A stretch of 64,000 bases of DNA from an uncultured Algibacter sp. (GTDB taxonomy: Bacteria; Bacteroidota; Bacteroidia; Flavobacteriales; Flavobacteriaceae): the NCBI GenBank assembly GCA_947499935.1, contig CANMQH010000001.1, forward strand, positions 512,772 to 576,771, written 5' to 3'. The notes beneath the pieces are model-generated. The model was given only the letters and a program-made list of their open reading frames with translations, had not been told where the DNA came from and did no database searches. The translations under genes were made by a program, and so were the position numbers. Each line of letters begins with the position of its first letter. Positions within the stretch are counted from its first letter, which is position 1. Shown piece after piece: positions 44,852 to 52,443 of the stretch.

Positions 44852-45574
44852 ATGATAGAGCACATCGAATTATTTTTCAAGTCAATTTTTATTGACAATA
44901 TGGTGTTTGCGGTTTTCTTAGGTATGTGTTCATACTTAGCCGTATCTAAAAAAGTAGCAACAGCAGTTGGTCTTGGTGCAGCGGTAATATTTGTATTAGC
45001 TATTACGGTGCCATTAAACTGGTTGTTAGATCAATATTTATTACAACCTGGTGCGTTACAATGGACAGGTATTGAGGGAGCAGGAGAAATGGATTTAGGT
45101 TTCCTTTCATTTATTATGTTTATTGCAACCATTGCAACCATGGTACAATTAGTAGAAATTGTGGTAGAAAAATTTTCGCCATCACTATACAATTCTCTGG
45201 GTATATTTTTACCACTTATAGCCGTTAACTGTGCTATTTTAGGAGGATCTTTATTTATGCAATCCCGTGAGATTGAATCATTAGGATTGGCATTTAACTA
45301 TGGCATCTCTTCTGGTATTGGTTGGTTTTTAGCAATCTTAGCTATTGCAGCTATCCGAGAAAAAATTAGATATTCAAATGTGCCAGCACCTTTAAGAGGT
45401 TTAGGTATTACATTTATTATTACAGGATTAATGGGTATTGGATTTTTAAGTTTTGGAGGCATGTTAACTGGTGGTGATGAAGAAGAATCATCTAAACCAA
45501 CTACAGAACAAGTTGAAAATATATCTACAGATATAGATAAAGAATTAGCTAATAACACTAAAATAATAGAATAG
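44852..45574 (+). CDS. nqrE: Na+-translocating NADH:quinone reductase subunit E
   Basis: Six-helix membrane subunit paired with NqrD. IFIDNMVFAVFLGMCSYLAVS and IFLPLIAVNCAILGGSLFM carry the two cysteines that line the iron site between NqrD and NqrE. A C-terminal extension of about 35 acidic and Thr-rich residues (GGDEEESSKPTTEQVEN...) goes beyond the usual end and is probably disordered. Confidence 0.95.
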   Translation: MIEHIELFFKSIFIDNMVFAVFLGMCSYLAVSKKVATAVGLGAAVIFVLAITVPLNWLLDQYLLQPGALQWTGIEGAGEMDLGFLSFIMFIATIATMVQLVEIVVEKFSPSLYNSLGIFLPLIAVNCAILGGSLFMQSREIESLGLAFNYGISSGIGWFLAILAIAAIREKIRYSNVPAPLRGLGITFIITGLMGIGFLSFGGMLTGGDEEESSKPTTEQVENISTDIDKELANNTKIIE

Positions 45575-45575
45575 T

Positions 45576-46883
45576 ATGATTTTAGCAGTAGGAACATCAG
45601 AAACAGTAATAGCAACTATTGGAGCGTTTTTATTAATCACGCTAATTTTGGTAAGTTTATTACTTTTTGTAAAACAAAAACTATCACCATCTGGTCCCGT
45701 AAAAATCACCATTAATGGTGAAAAAGAAATAGAGGTTGCCTCTGGAGGAAGTTTATTATCTACCTTAGGTGGTAATAAAATATTTTTACCATCAGCTTGT
45801 GGTGGTGGTGGAACATGTATTCAGTGTGAATGCCATGTATTAGAAGGTGGAGGAGAAGCGCTACCTACAGAAACACCTCACTTTACAAGAAAAGAGTTGC
45901 AACATGGAGCACGTTTGGCATGTCAAGTAAAAGTAAAACAAGACATGAATATTACCATTCCAGAAGAAGTGTTTGGTATAAAAAAATGGGAAGCCACTGT
46001 TGTACGTAATTACAATGTAGCATCGTTTATCAAGGAATTTGTTGTAGAAATCCCAGAAGATATGGGCTATAAAGCAGGAGGTTATATTCAAATTGAAATT
46101 CCGCCATGTGAAATAAAATATTCTGATATGGATATTACAGCGCACCCTGAAGAGCATGAAACTCCTGATAAGTTTCAAGCGGAATGGGATAAGTTTAAAC
46201 TTTGGCCGTTGGTAATGAAAAATACAGAAACCATAGAACGTGCATATTCCATGGCTTCTTTTCCTGCTGAAGGTAGAGAAATCATGTTGAATGTACGTGT
46301 GGCTTGTCCGCCATTTGATAGAGCAAAAGGAGGCTGGATGGACGTTAATCCAGGTATTGCATCGTCATTTATTTTTAATCAGAAGCCAGGTGATAAAGTA
46401 ACGATTTCAGGCCCTTACGGTGAATTTTTTATAAATGAATCTGAAAGCGAAATGCTTTATGTTGGCGGTGGTGCAGGAATGGCACCTATGCGTTCTCACT
46501 TGTATCATTTATTTAGAACATTAAAAACAGGTCGTAAAGTAACGTATTGGTACGGAGGTCGATCTAAACGTGAGTTATTTTATTTAGATCATTTTTATAA
46601 GTTAGAAAAAGACTTTCCTAATTTTAAGTTTTATTTGGCATTATCTGAGCCTTTACCAGAAGATAACTGGAAAGTAAAAGAAACTGTAGATGCACCAGGA
46701 GACGGTTTTGTAGGTTTTATTCATAATTGTGTAATAGATAATTATTTAAGCTTACATGAGTCGCCAGAAGATATAGAACTATATTTTTGTGGGCCACCAT
46801 TAATGAATAAAGCTGTTCAGAAAATGGGTGAAGACTATGGTATCCCAGATGAGCATATCAGGTTTGATGATTTTGGAGGATAA
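45576..46883 (+). CDS. nqrF: Na+-translocating NADH:quinone reductase subunit F
   Basis: NADH-oxidising entry subunit. One N-terminal helix (about 10-32), a 2Fe-2S ferredoxin domain with C75, C81, C84 and C116 as ligands, then an FAD domain (RAYSMAS motif) and an NADH domain (GGGAGMAPMRSH ... YFCGPPLMN). Ends FDDFGG as expected. 435 residues. Last nqr gene; a terminator follows. Confidence 0.96.
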   Translation: MILAVGTSETVIATIGAFLLITLILVSLLLFVKQKLSPSGPVKITINGEKEIEVASGGSLLSTLGGNKIFLPSACGGGGTCIQCECHVLEGGGEALPTETPHFTRKELQHGARLACQVKVKQDMNITIPEEVFGIKKWEATVVRNYNVASFIKEFVVEIPEDMGYKAGGYIQIEIPPCEIKYSDMDITAHPEEHETPDKFQAEWDKFKLWPLVMKNTETIERAYSMASFPAEGREIMLNVRVACPPFDRAKGGWMDVNPGIASSFIFNQKPGDKVTISGPYGEFFINESESEMLYVGGGAGMAPMRSHLYHLFRTLKTGRKVTYWYGGRSKRELFYLDHFYKLEKDFPNFKFYLALSEPLPEDNWKVKETVDAPGDGFVGFIHNCVIDNYLSLHESPEDIELYFCGPPLMNKAVQKMGEDYGIPDEHIRFDDFGG

Positions 46884-46917
46884 CATATTTATTACCCAAT
46901 CAATTAATATAAATTTT

Positions 46918-46947
46918 AAAACCAGCACATTCCATTGCTGGTTTTTT
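46918..46947 (+). terminator. Terminator after nqrF
   Basis: Stem AAAACCAGCA / TGCTGGTTTT, eight-base loop, then further T residues. The T run meets the stop codon of the converging gene. Confidence 0.88.
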
Positions 46948-47408
46948 TATGTCAATATTTCTGAGAACTGGTACTTAGGTTTGTGGTCTTCAAACTCGAA
47001 TAACTTTGTGTAATCCATAACATGTTCTATGTTATCAAGTTTACATAGAAATGACACTACATTGCAAAGTCCATCAAATAAAACATCTTTATTAGTTGGG
47101 TTTTTAGTTTTTTCATTTTTATAATGAAGTGGTAATGTATAGCCGCAACTGGTTAAAAACACATTTTCGATTTTTAATAATTCCAAAGGTGAGTAGCCAT
47201 TAAATTTTCGTCCTAAAGTTTGATGTACTTTACCTATATAATTTAATTCTAAAGCTCCATGCGAATCTGAGAAATGCTTCCAGTTATCAGTATTATCTAA
47301 AATATTTCCAACAGCACATTGATTACAGCATTCGGGATTTAGGCTATTGTTATGGAATGCAGTGTATAGTTTGTTTAAAGCAGCTTCTAATCGAATTGTA
47401 GTTTTCAT
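46947..47408 (-). CDS. Conserved hypothetical protein, Cys-rich N-terminal part
   Basis: 153 residues, no signal peptide. Motif HNNSLNPECCNQCAVGNILDN holds three close cysteines, and GYTLPLHYKN plus LFDGLCNVVSFLCKLDNI hold others. The close match to sequences I associate with flavobacterial genomes makes it a real conserved gene, but no function is known to me. Its stop codon lies in the nqrF terminator T run, so the two genes end back to back. Confidence 0.75.
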   Translation of the reverse strand: MKTTIRLEAALNKLYTAFHNNSLNPECCNQCAVGNILDNTDNWKHFSDSHGALELNYIGKVHQTLGRKFNGYSPLELLKIENVFLTSCGYTLPLHYKNEKTKNPTNKDVLFDGLCNVVSFLCKLDNIEHVMDYTKLFEFEDHKPKYQFSEILT

Positions 47409-47500
47409 ACTTTTTGTTTAGTAGTAAATTACTAAAAAATAATCTAATATGCATAAATGGACATTTTAAAAGCTATAAGTTTAAATGAAGATTGTAATAA

Positions 47501-48238
47501 TTAGTTCAACTCATTTATAATATACTTAGCAGAATCTATACGACTGAGTTTTAAGTATTTTTTTGCTAAATGAGAATTGCCTTCTTTTAAATAAGCTAAG
47601 CCTAGATAGTAACGTGCATTGTCCATAAGGGCAAAAGTATGGTTAGAATGTACAGTACGCTCTAGAAAAGGAATGGCTTTCTTAGTTTTTTTATTGGCCA
47701 GATGTGCAATACCTATAAAATAATTTAGTGTGTCGTTTTTAGGTTTCCTCTCAGATAATATTTGCCATGCATCAATAGCTATTTTATAGTTACCATTTTT
47801 ATATTTTTCCATGGCATCGTTAAAGTCTGAACTATTAGCATCTTTAATATTAGTATTTATACCAATATCTGGTTTAAAGTAGTTATCATAAAGTTTTATG
47901 TTTTTTGGTGTTATAAAATACCAAATACTTAATGTCGCTACAATAATGGATGCCACAATGGCTAGTTTATTATGATTTAAAAATTGAACTTTAAGTGATG
48001 GTTGTAACTGTTTCTTGTTATTTATAATGTCTTCATGAAACTCATTTAACTTATCCTCTAAGGTTTGCTTCTCTATACCTAAAAGTAATACTTTAATATC
48101 TTCAACCTGAGCTTTAAATTCGGGGTCAATTTTGATATAGTCATTAAAGTCTTTAAGCTCTTTTGAGTCCATAGTGCCTTTAATGTAACGCTCTATGGCT
48201 TCAAGTAATTCTTGTGTTATATCGTTAGTATATTTCAA
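47501..48238 (-). CDS. Membrane protein with anti-sigma-like N-terminus and C-terminal TPR repeats
   Basis: 245 residues. N-terminal LLEAIERYIKGTMDSKELKDFNDYIKIDPEFKAQVED resembles the short helical region of Bacteroidetes anti-sigma factors; one membrane helix at about 91-110; then two or three TPR units (FNDAMEKYKNGNYKIAIDAWQIL, YFIGIAHLANKKTKKAIPFLERTV, ARYYLGLAYLKEGNSHLAKKYL). It lies 15 bases downstream of a sigma-like gene, so a membrane anti-sigma role is inferred. Confidence 0.75.
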   Translation of the reverse strand: MKYTNDITQELLEAIERYIKGTMDSKELKDFNDYIKIDPEFKAQVEDIKVLLLGIEKQTLEDKLNEFHEDIINNKKQLQPSLKVQFLNHNKLAIVASIIVATLSIWYFITPKNIKLYDNYFKPDIGINTNIKDANSSDFNDAMEKYKNGNYKIAIDAWQILSERKPKNDTLNYFIGIAHLANKKTKKAIPFLERTVHSNHTFALMDNARYYLGLAYLKEGNSHLAKKYLKLSRIDSAKYIINELN

Positions 48239-48253
48239 CAGGTATTGATTTTG

Positions 48254-48808
48254 TTAGTAAAGCTTCGAGTATAATGTTTCTATACACGTGTATTTTTGGT
48301 GTTTAATTACAGTGGCTTCAGTATTTAATTTAATAGCTAATTCTTCTGTAGGCATTCGGTCAAAATAAATACTGCTTAAAAGTTCTCTACAAGGTTGTTT
48401 TAAATTTCTATAGGCTTTAACGGCGTTTTTAAGTTTTTTGTTTTCAATATTAAAACATCCATCTTTTGTTATAATAGTCTGCTTTTTTTTATTTGTAGGT
48501 TTTGTGTTTTTAACAGATTCATTACTAATATGTTTCATCCACTTTGCTTTAGATGTTTCAAATAAATAAGATTCTAAATCTGTATCATTACTAATGGATA
48601 ATGTATTGTTTTTAATATCCATCCAAACTGATAGAAATGCATCTTGGTGTATTTTTTTTGCAAGATTAACAGATCCCTTTTTATTTAATATTATAGCTTC
48701 AGTTTTAGAATAGGTTTCTATATATAAACGTTTAAAAACATTAGTATTATTGTTTTTAAACGCATCTAAGAATAGCGTTGGGTTTTTAAATTTTATATTT
48801 TTCACCAT
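48254..48808 (-). CDS. Diverged ECF sigma-like protein
   Basis: 184 residues. Weak region 2 pattern (DAFKNNNTNVFKRLYIETYSKTEAIIL, HQDAFLSVWMDIKN) and a C-terminal helix-turn-helix-like part (LKQPCRELLSSIYFDRMPTEELAIKLNTEATVIKHQKYTCIETLY) match sigma region 4. The core-binding part is less canonical than in the ECF factor at 29366-29902, so it may be a specialised factor. Paired with the TPR membrane gene that follows. Confidence 0.7.
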   Translation of the reverse strand: MVKNIKFKNPTLFLDAFKNNNTNVFKRLYIETYSKTEAIILNKKGSVNLAKKIHQDAFLSVWMDIKNNTLSISNDTDLESYLFETSKAKWMKHISNESVKNTKPTNKKKQTIITKDGCFNIENKKLKNAVKAYRNLKQPCRELLSSIYFDRMPTEELAIKLNTEATVIKHQKYTCIETLYSKLY

Positions 48809-48968
48809 ATTTTCTTAAGAAAAATGAATGTACAATTATTTGGTATTAACACAAATACTAAACTATTAAAGGGTTATTAATTCGTTTATCGTTTTCTATC
48901 ATGATAATAATAATTTTATTCTACACTGTAGAACTTTAAAATATAAATCGTTTTTACAACTTTTATAG

Positions 48969-48976
48969 TATTTTTG
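48969..48976 (+). promoter_or_regulatory. -7 promoter box directly before the gene at 48981
   Basis: TATTTTTG ending four bases before the ATG; implies a transcript beginning at about the start codon. No -33 TTG seen at consensus distance. Confidence 0.5.
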
Positions 48977-48980
48977 CACT

Positions 48981-49358
48981 ATGAGTAAATCACTTACAGA
49001 GCAGGAATTACATAACCTGGCAATGAACCATGTTGGTAAAGATTTAGAACGCCGTGGCTTCGAATTTATTGCCATAAATAGTAAGCTCAAAAAGCATCCG
49101 CAATTTGTATGTATAGATAAAAATAGTCAGTATTATTTTGTGATTGTTAGAGCGGTTATATTACCCGAAAATCCAAATAATTATGATGTAGTTTGGATGG
49201 AATCTTTTAAAAAACACGCCAGAGATAAAGATGCCAAGGTATTATATGCAGGAGTAGGTTTAGGAAATAAATACGACGAAAAATCACCTATATATTTAGA
49301 TGAAGACTATTTGCTAGAATATAATGGAATTCAGGTTCTAGAAACTAATTTGAATTAA
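48981..49358 (+). CDS. Small conserved protein encoded directly before apbE
   Basis: 125 residues, cytoplasmic. NHVGKDLERRGFEFIAINSKLKKHPQFVCIDKNSQYYFVIVRAVI has the strand-helix order of restriction-endonuclease-like folds (compare YraN), but the usual E and K catalytic positions are not clear, so it may be an inactive relative. Its stop is followed at once by the apbE start, and it probably shares the promoter. In flavobacteria this kind of gene tends to sit near nqr/apbE; a role in Nqr maturation is only an inference. Confidence 0.7.
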   Translation: MSKSLTEQELHNLAMNHVGKDLERRGFEFIAINSKLKKHPQFVCIDKNSQYYFVIVRAVILPENPNNYDVVWMESFKKHARDKDAKVLYAGVGLGNKYDEKSPIYLDEDYLLEYNGIQVLETNLN

Positions 49359-50351
49359 ATGGACCGGTTATTAATTCTCTTTTTCTGTGTTATTTTTTCT
49401 TCTTGTAAGGAGAAAATAACTAATACCGAAGCTCAAATTTCAAGTAACACAAAAATAGAAGGCGGTATTTTTGGTACATTTTATCAAGTAACCTACAGTT
49501 CTAAAGTTAATTATAAAAAGCAGTTTGATAGTTTGTTTTATGTTATAAATAAATCAATGTCAACATATCGAATAGATTCAGATATTTCTAAATTAAATAG
49601 AAATGAATTAGTTACTATGGGTGAGCACTTTAAAAATGTTTTTAATGCTTCAAAAAAAATATATATAGCAACAAATGGTGCTTTCGACCCAACAATTGGT
49701 GCCGTTGTTAATGCTTGGGATTTTGGTCCAGATGGAAAAATAACGAATTTAGATAGTCTTAAAATTGATAATTTAATGGAATCAGTTGGTTTTAATAAAG
49801 TTTCAATTATTGAAAATAGAGTCGTTAAACAACCCAATACATTTATAGATTTTAATGCTATAGCAAAAGGGTATGCTGTAGATGTTATTGCAGATTTTTT
49901 AAATAAAAAAAACGTAGAAAATTATTTAGTAAACATAGGCGGGGAGTTAAATGTAAAAGGTGTTAATCTTGAAAAAAAAACAGGTTGGACCGTTGGTATT
50001 GAGAACCCAAATTTTGATGGTTCACAAAGTTGGGACAAAGTATTTTATTTAAAGGATAAGGCTATGGCCACTTCTGGAGTTTATAGAAAATTTAAAATAG
50101 ATGAACACGGAAATCGATATTCTCATATTATAAATGCAAAAACAGGTTATCCAAGTAAAACTAACTTGTTAAGTATATCTGTTATTGCTGATGATTGTAT
50201 GACTGCAGATGCTTATGCTACTGCTTTTAAAGCGATGGGTATCGAAAAAATAAAAGCTTTTTTAAAACAACATCAAGAACTTAAAGTGTTTTTGATTTTT
50301 GAGAATGAAAACCAAGAATTTAGGACTTTGGGTTTAAATGAGTTTCCATAG
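49359..50351 (+). CDS. apbE: FAD:protein FMN transferase (ApbE lipoprotein)
   Basis: Transfers FMN from FAD onto Thr of NqrB and NqrC. Lipoprotein signal ending at C16 (FSSCKEK), so it acts outside the inner membrane where the flavin sites of NqrB/NqrC face. ApbE marks: MSTYRIDSDISKLNR, ATNGAFDPTIGAVVNAWDFG, IDFNAIAKGYAVDVIADFL, YLVNIGGELNVKG, KAMATSGVYRKF, YSHIINAKTGYP and the metal-binding DDCMTADAYATAFKAMG. 330 residues. It is 2.5 kb from nqrF. Confidence 0.94.
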   Translation: MDRLLILFFCVIFSSCKEKITNTEAQISSNTKIEGGIFGTFYQVTYSSKVNYKKQFDSLFYVINKSMSTYRIDSDISKLNRNELVTMGEHFKNVFNASKKIYIATNGAFDPTIGAVVNAWDFGPDGKITNLDSLKIDNLMESVGFNKVSIIENRVVKQPNTFIDFNAIAKGYAVDVIADFLNKKNVENYLVNIGGELNVKGVNLEKKTGWTVGIENPNFDGSQSWDKVFYLKDKAMATSGVYRKFKIDEHGNRYSHIINAKTGYPSKTNLLSISVIADDCMTADAYATAFKAMGIEKIKAFLKQHQELKVFLIFENENQEFRTLGLNEFP

Positions 50352-50702
50352 AAATCACAACAAATTACTATTAGTAACTCCCTACTTAATTCACTAATTC
50401 ATAAAGCGTAATCTTGCTGTTCTTTTTGCATTATCTCTTCTCTCCTAATCATTTTATTAATGAAACTCAATATTGAGAAGTTTGCAAGATTTGCGCAATA
50501 TTGTAAGTTGAACGAACCTTGATTTTTTTCAGCGGGATTTATATTTAGTATCTTTTATTAATAAAACAGAGATATTGTATGAAATCTAATTTACAGAAGT
50601 CTATAAAACGTTATTATTATAAAACTTTGGTTATTAGCGTGTTTACAAGATGTTTTTTTCTCTGTGAACCTCTGTAAAAACTCTGCTAATCTTTGCGTAG
50701 CT
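50352..50702. other. Intergenic region after apbE
   Basis: 351 bases without a gene. It holds repeat copy C (50455-50560) and a short-period repeat (50660-50706), each listed separately. The rest is AT-rich with no convincing promoter or hairpin. Confidence 0.6.
50455..50560 (+). repeat. Dispersed intergenic repeat, copy C
   Basis: Copy with ATTAATGAAACTCAATATTG, GAGAAGTTTGCAAGATTTGC, GCAATATTGTAAGTTGAACG and the tail CAGCGGGATTT..TATCTTTTATTA. It contains the perfect palindrome CTCAATATTGAG, which is imperfect in copies A and B. Confidence 0.7.
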
Positions 50703-50706
50703 CTAC
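50660..50706. repeat. Degenerate tandem repeat with a period of 10-11 bases
   Basis: Consecutive units CTCTGTGAAC, CTCTGTAAAAA, CTCTGCTAAT, CTTTGCGTAG and CTCTAC. The last unit runs into the stop codon of the DUF6122 gene. Confidence 0.6.
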
Positions 50707-51011
50707 ATAAGCGAACAATCGACAGCATCGGAAATAATATGAATTACCAAACCTAGGCCTACAAATCGAGATTTTTTAGGGATGGATAAAAAGATGTAAA
50801 ACAAAATAGCAAAATAAGAATGTAAAGGATGAAACCCTATGCTACATCGGTTTGGGTCAAAAATAGGGGTTGCTAGTAGATGATCTAAATCGATTAACAT
50901 ACCTGCTATCATAACAAGATATGCATACTTCCAATTCGATTTAAAAAATAATAATGCGACAAGGAGTGGTAATAAAATATGACACCCATAATGTGCTAAT
51001 GTTTGAAGCAT
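50703..51011 (-). CDS. DUF6122-like small membrane protein
   Basis: 102 residues, mostly hydrophobic, about four membrane helices. LAHYGCHILLPLLVALLFF, LVMIAGMLIDLDHLLATPIF and GFHPLHSY with HIISDAVDC give a scatter of His and Asp that recalls YdjM-type membrane-bound metal-dependent hydrolases. Last gene of the par-lepB operon; its ATG overlaps the WbqC stop by one base. Confidence 0.75.
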   Translation of the reverse strand: MLQTLAHYGCHILLPLLVALLFFKSNWKYAYLVMIAGMLIDLDHLLATPIFDPNRCSIGFHPLHSYFAILFYIFLSIPKKSRFVGLGLVIHIISDAVDCSLM

Positions 51012-51634
51012 TATAGGCGTACTATAGTTTGAGATTCTAGATAATTAACGCTATTTGGGCCTTCATTAAAAAGCAAATCTAAAATACTTAAATTTGAAAT
51101 AAAACCATGCTTTGCATTAAAAACCTGGGTATAAGAATCAAAATCATCATGCATTGTTTTTTTAGCATTTACTAAAAATCTATAATCCGTTTTATAATCT
51201 ACTGTTTTTTGATATGTTTTGGTTTGACTTATACTAAGATTTAATTGTAGACATTCGCATATAACCTCAAAACATTTTAAATTAAAATCTAAAATAAAGT
51301 TTACTTTATCTGTAAATAAGGGAAGCAAATCATCTTCGTAATACTCAAAAAAAGGAGATGTTCTGTAAGCAGAAAGTAAAGATTTCCAATGCAGACTTTG
51401 CCAATTTTGTTCATTAAATATTTTTACATCTCTATATTTTTGACGATTTTTTTGTGAATGAATCACAGGGATATTCAGAGCTAATTTGCCATTAGCACCG
51501 TATACATAAGTACGATTTCTATAGGTTTGCTTTAAAAAATTATCATCAGTTTCAAAAACAACATCTTTAGTCTGTACAGCAGCAATACAATGCGCTAGAT
51601 TAGGAAAATATGTGGGATGTATTAATACACTCAT
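51011..51634 (-). CDS. WbqC family protein
   Basis: 207 residues. Typical start LIHPTYFPNLAHCIAAVQTKDVVFETDDNFLKQTYRNRTYVYGANGKLALNIPVIHS, and SLLSAYRTSPFFEYYEDDLLPLF in the middle. WbqC-like proteins occur in polysaccharide loci and next to lepB in flavobacteria; the reaction is not established. It overlaps the M15 gene by four bases (ATGA type). Confidence 0.88.
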   Translation of the reverse strand: MSVLIHPTYFPNLAHCIAAVQTKDVVFETDDNFLKQTYRNRTYVYGANGKLALNIPVIHSQKNRQKYRDVKIFNEQNWQSLHWKSLLSAYRTSPFFEYYEDDLLPLFTDKVNFILDFNLKCFEVICECLQLNLSISQTKTYQKTVDYKTDYRFLVNAKKTMHDDFDSYTQVFNAKHGFISNLSILDLLFNEGPNSVNYLESQTIVRL

Positions 51635-52428
51635 TTTTTAGAAGCACTTAGTAACTTTATTTGCTCAGAAATACCATTTACATAATAGGTAATTATATTT
51701 AGGCTTTCTGCAAGTTTACTGCCTTTAAAACCATTAATATCTTGATAGCTAATACTGGTATTGTAAACCTCTAAATATTGGCTAGATAATGGTAAATAAG
51801 ACCAATGCCAACGCTCTAAGTTGTAACCAGTTCTTCCTGCACCTTTAGTTGTATAAACCTGATAAAAACCATATTTATTAGCATTGTTAACAAGCCAGTC
51901 ATATTCGGTTTTGCCTTGGCCTTTTTCAAAATAAGAATTATTTAGGTTGTTAATGTCAATATCGGTTCCCCAATGGTGTCTGGACGTTGTTGGCATAGAA
52001 CTAAACTCTAATATTTTTTTGGCACGTTTTATAGGCGTTAGGTTTGCATATTTATGCCATTTTCTTTCCCAAATGGCTTTTTGTTCATAAAAATTTCTTG
52101 TTCCCGAAACCATCTTTAAAGTAATACCATCAGACTTAGCATGATTATACATGGCTATAAAAGCCTTATAAACAGTGTTTTTTAAGTATATGGTTTTCGT
52201 TGTGTAAATAGCGTTAGCTTTAACAAAACTGGTGTCCGTTTTATAATTAAACTTACCTAATACAAACGCTTTTGTAATGCGTTGTTGTTGTTGTTGTTTA
52301 CTGCTGTCTGTTTTTTTTGCAACGGCTACTTTCGTTTCAACTTTAGCGATTTGTTTTAACGTCGTTTTTTTTTGATTACACGCATGTAAAACAATAAATA
52401 AACTAGCTAATAGTATGAAGTTTTTCAT
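51631..52428 (-). CDS. M15 family D-alanyl-D-alanine carboxypeptidase-like lipoprotein
   Basis: 265 residues, lipoprotein signal ending at C17 (VLHACNQ). The VanY/M15B zinc site is SRHHWGTDIDI (His and Asp) with ERWHWSY as the later His ligand and catalytic region. A stretch of repeated Lys/Gln precedes the domain. Likely trims peptidoglycan stem peptides at the cell envelope. Sits between lepB and the WbqC gene in the operon. Confidence 0.9.
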   Translation of the reverse strand: MKNFILLASLFIVLHACNQKKTTLKQIAKVETKVAVAKKTDSSKQQQQQRITKAFVLGKFNYKTDTSFVKANAIYTTKTIYLKNTVYKAFIAMYNHAKSDGITLKMVSGTRNFYEQKAIWERKWHKYANLTPIKRAKKILEFSSMPTTSRHHWGTDIDINNLNNSYFEKGQGKTEYDWLVNNANKYGFYQVYTTKGAGRTGYNLERWHWSYLPLSSQYLEVYNTSISYQDINGFKGSKLAESLNIITYYVNGISEQIKLLSASKK

Positions 52429-52443
52429 TAATAAAAAATCTGT

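Noticed and set aside
45861..46178. 105-codon frame antisense to nqrF
   Set aside because: Mirror of conserved nqrF codons; Cys/Phe-rich nonsense composition.
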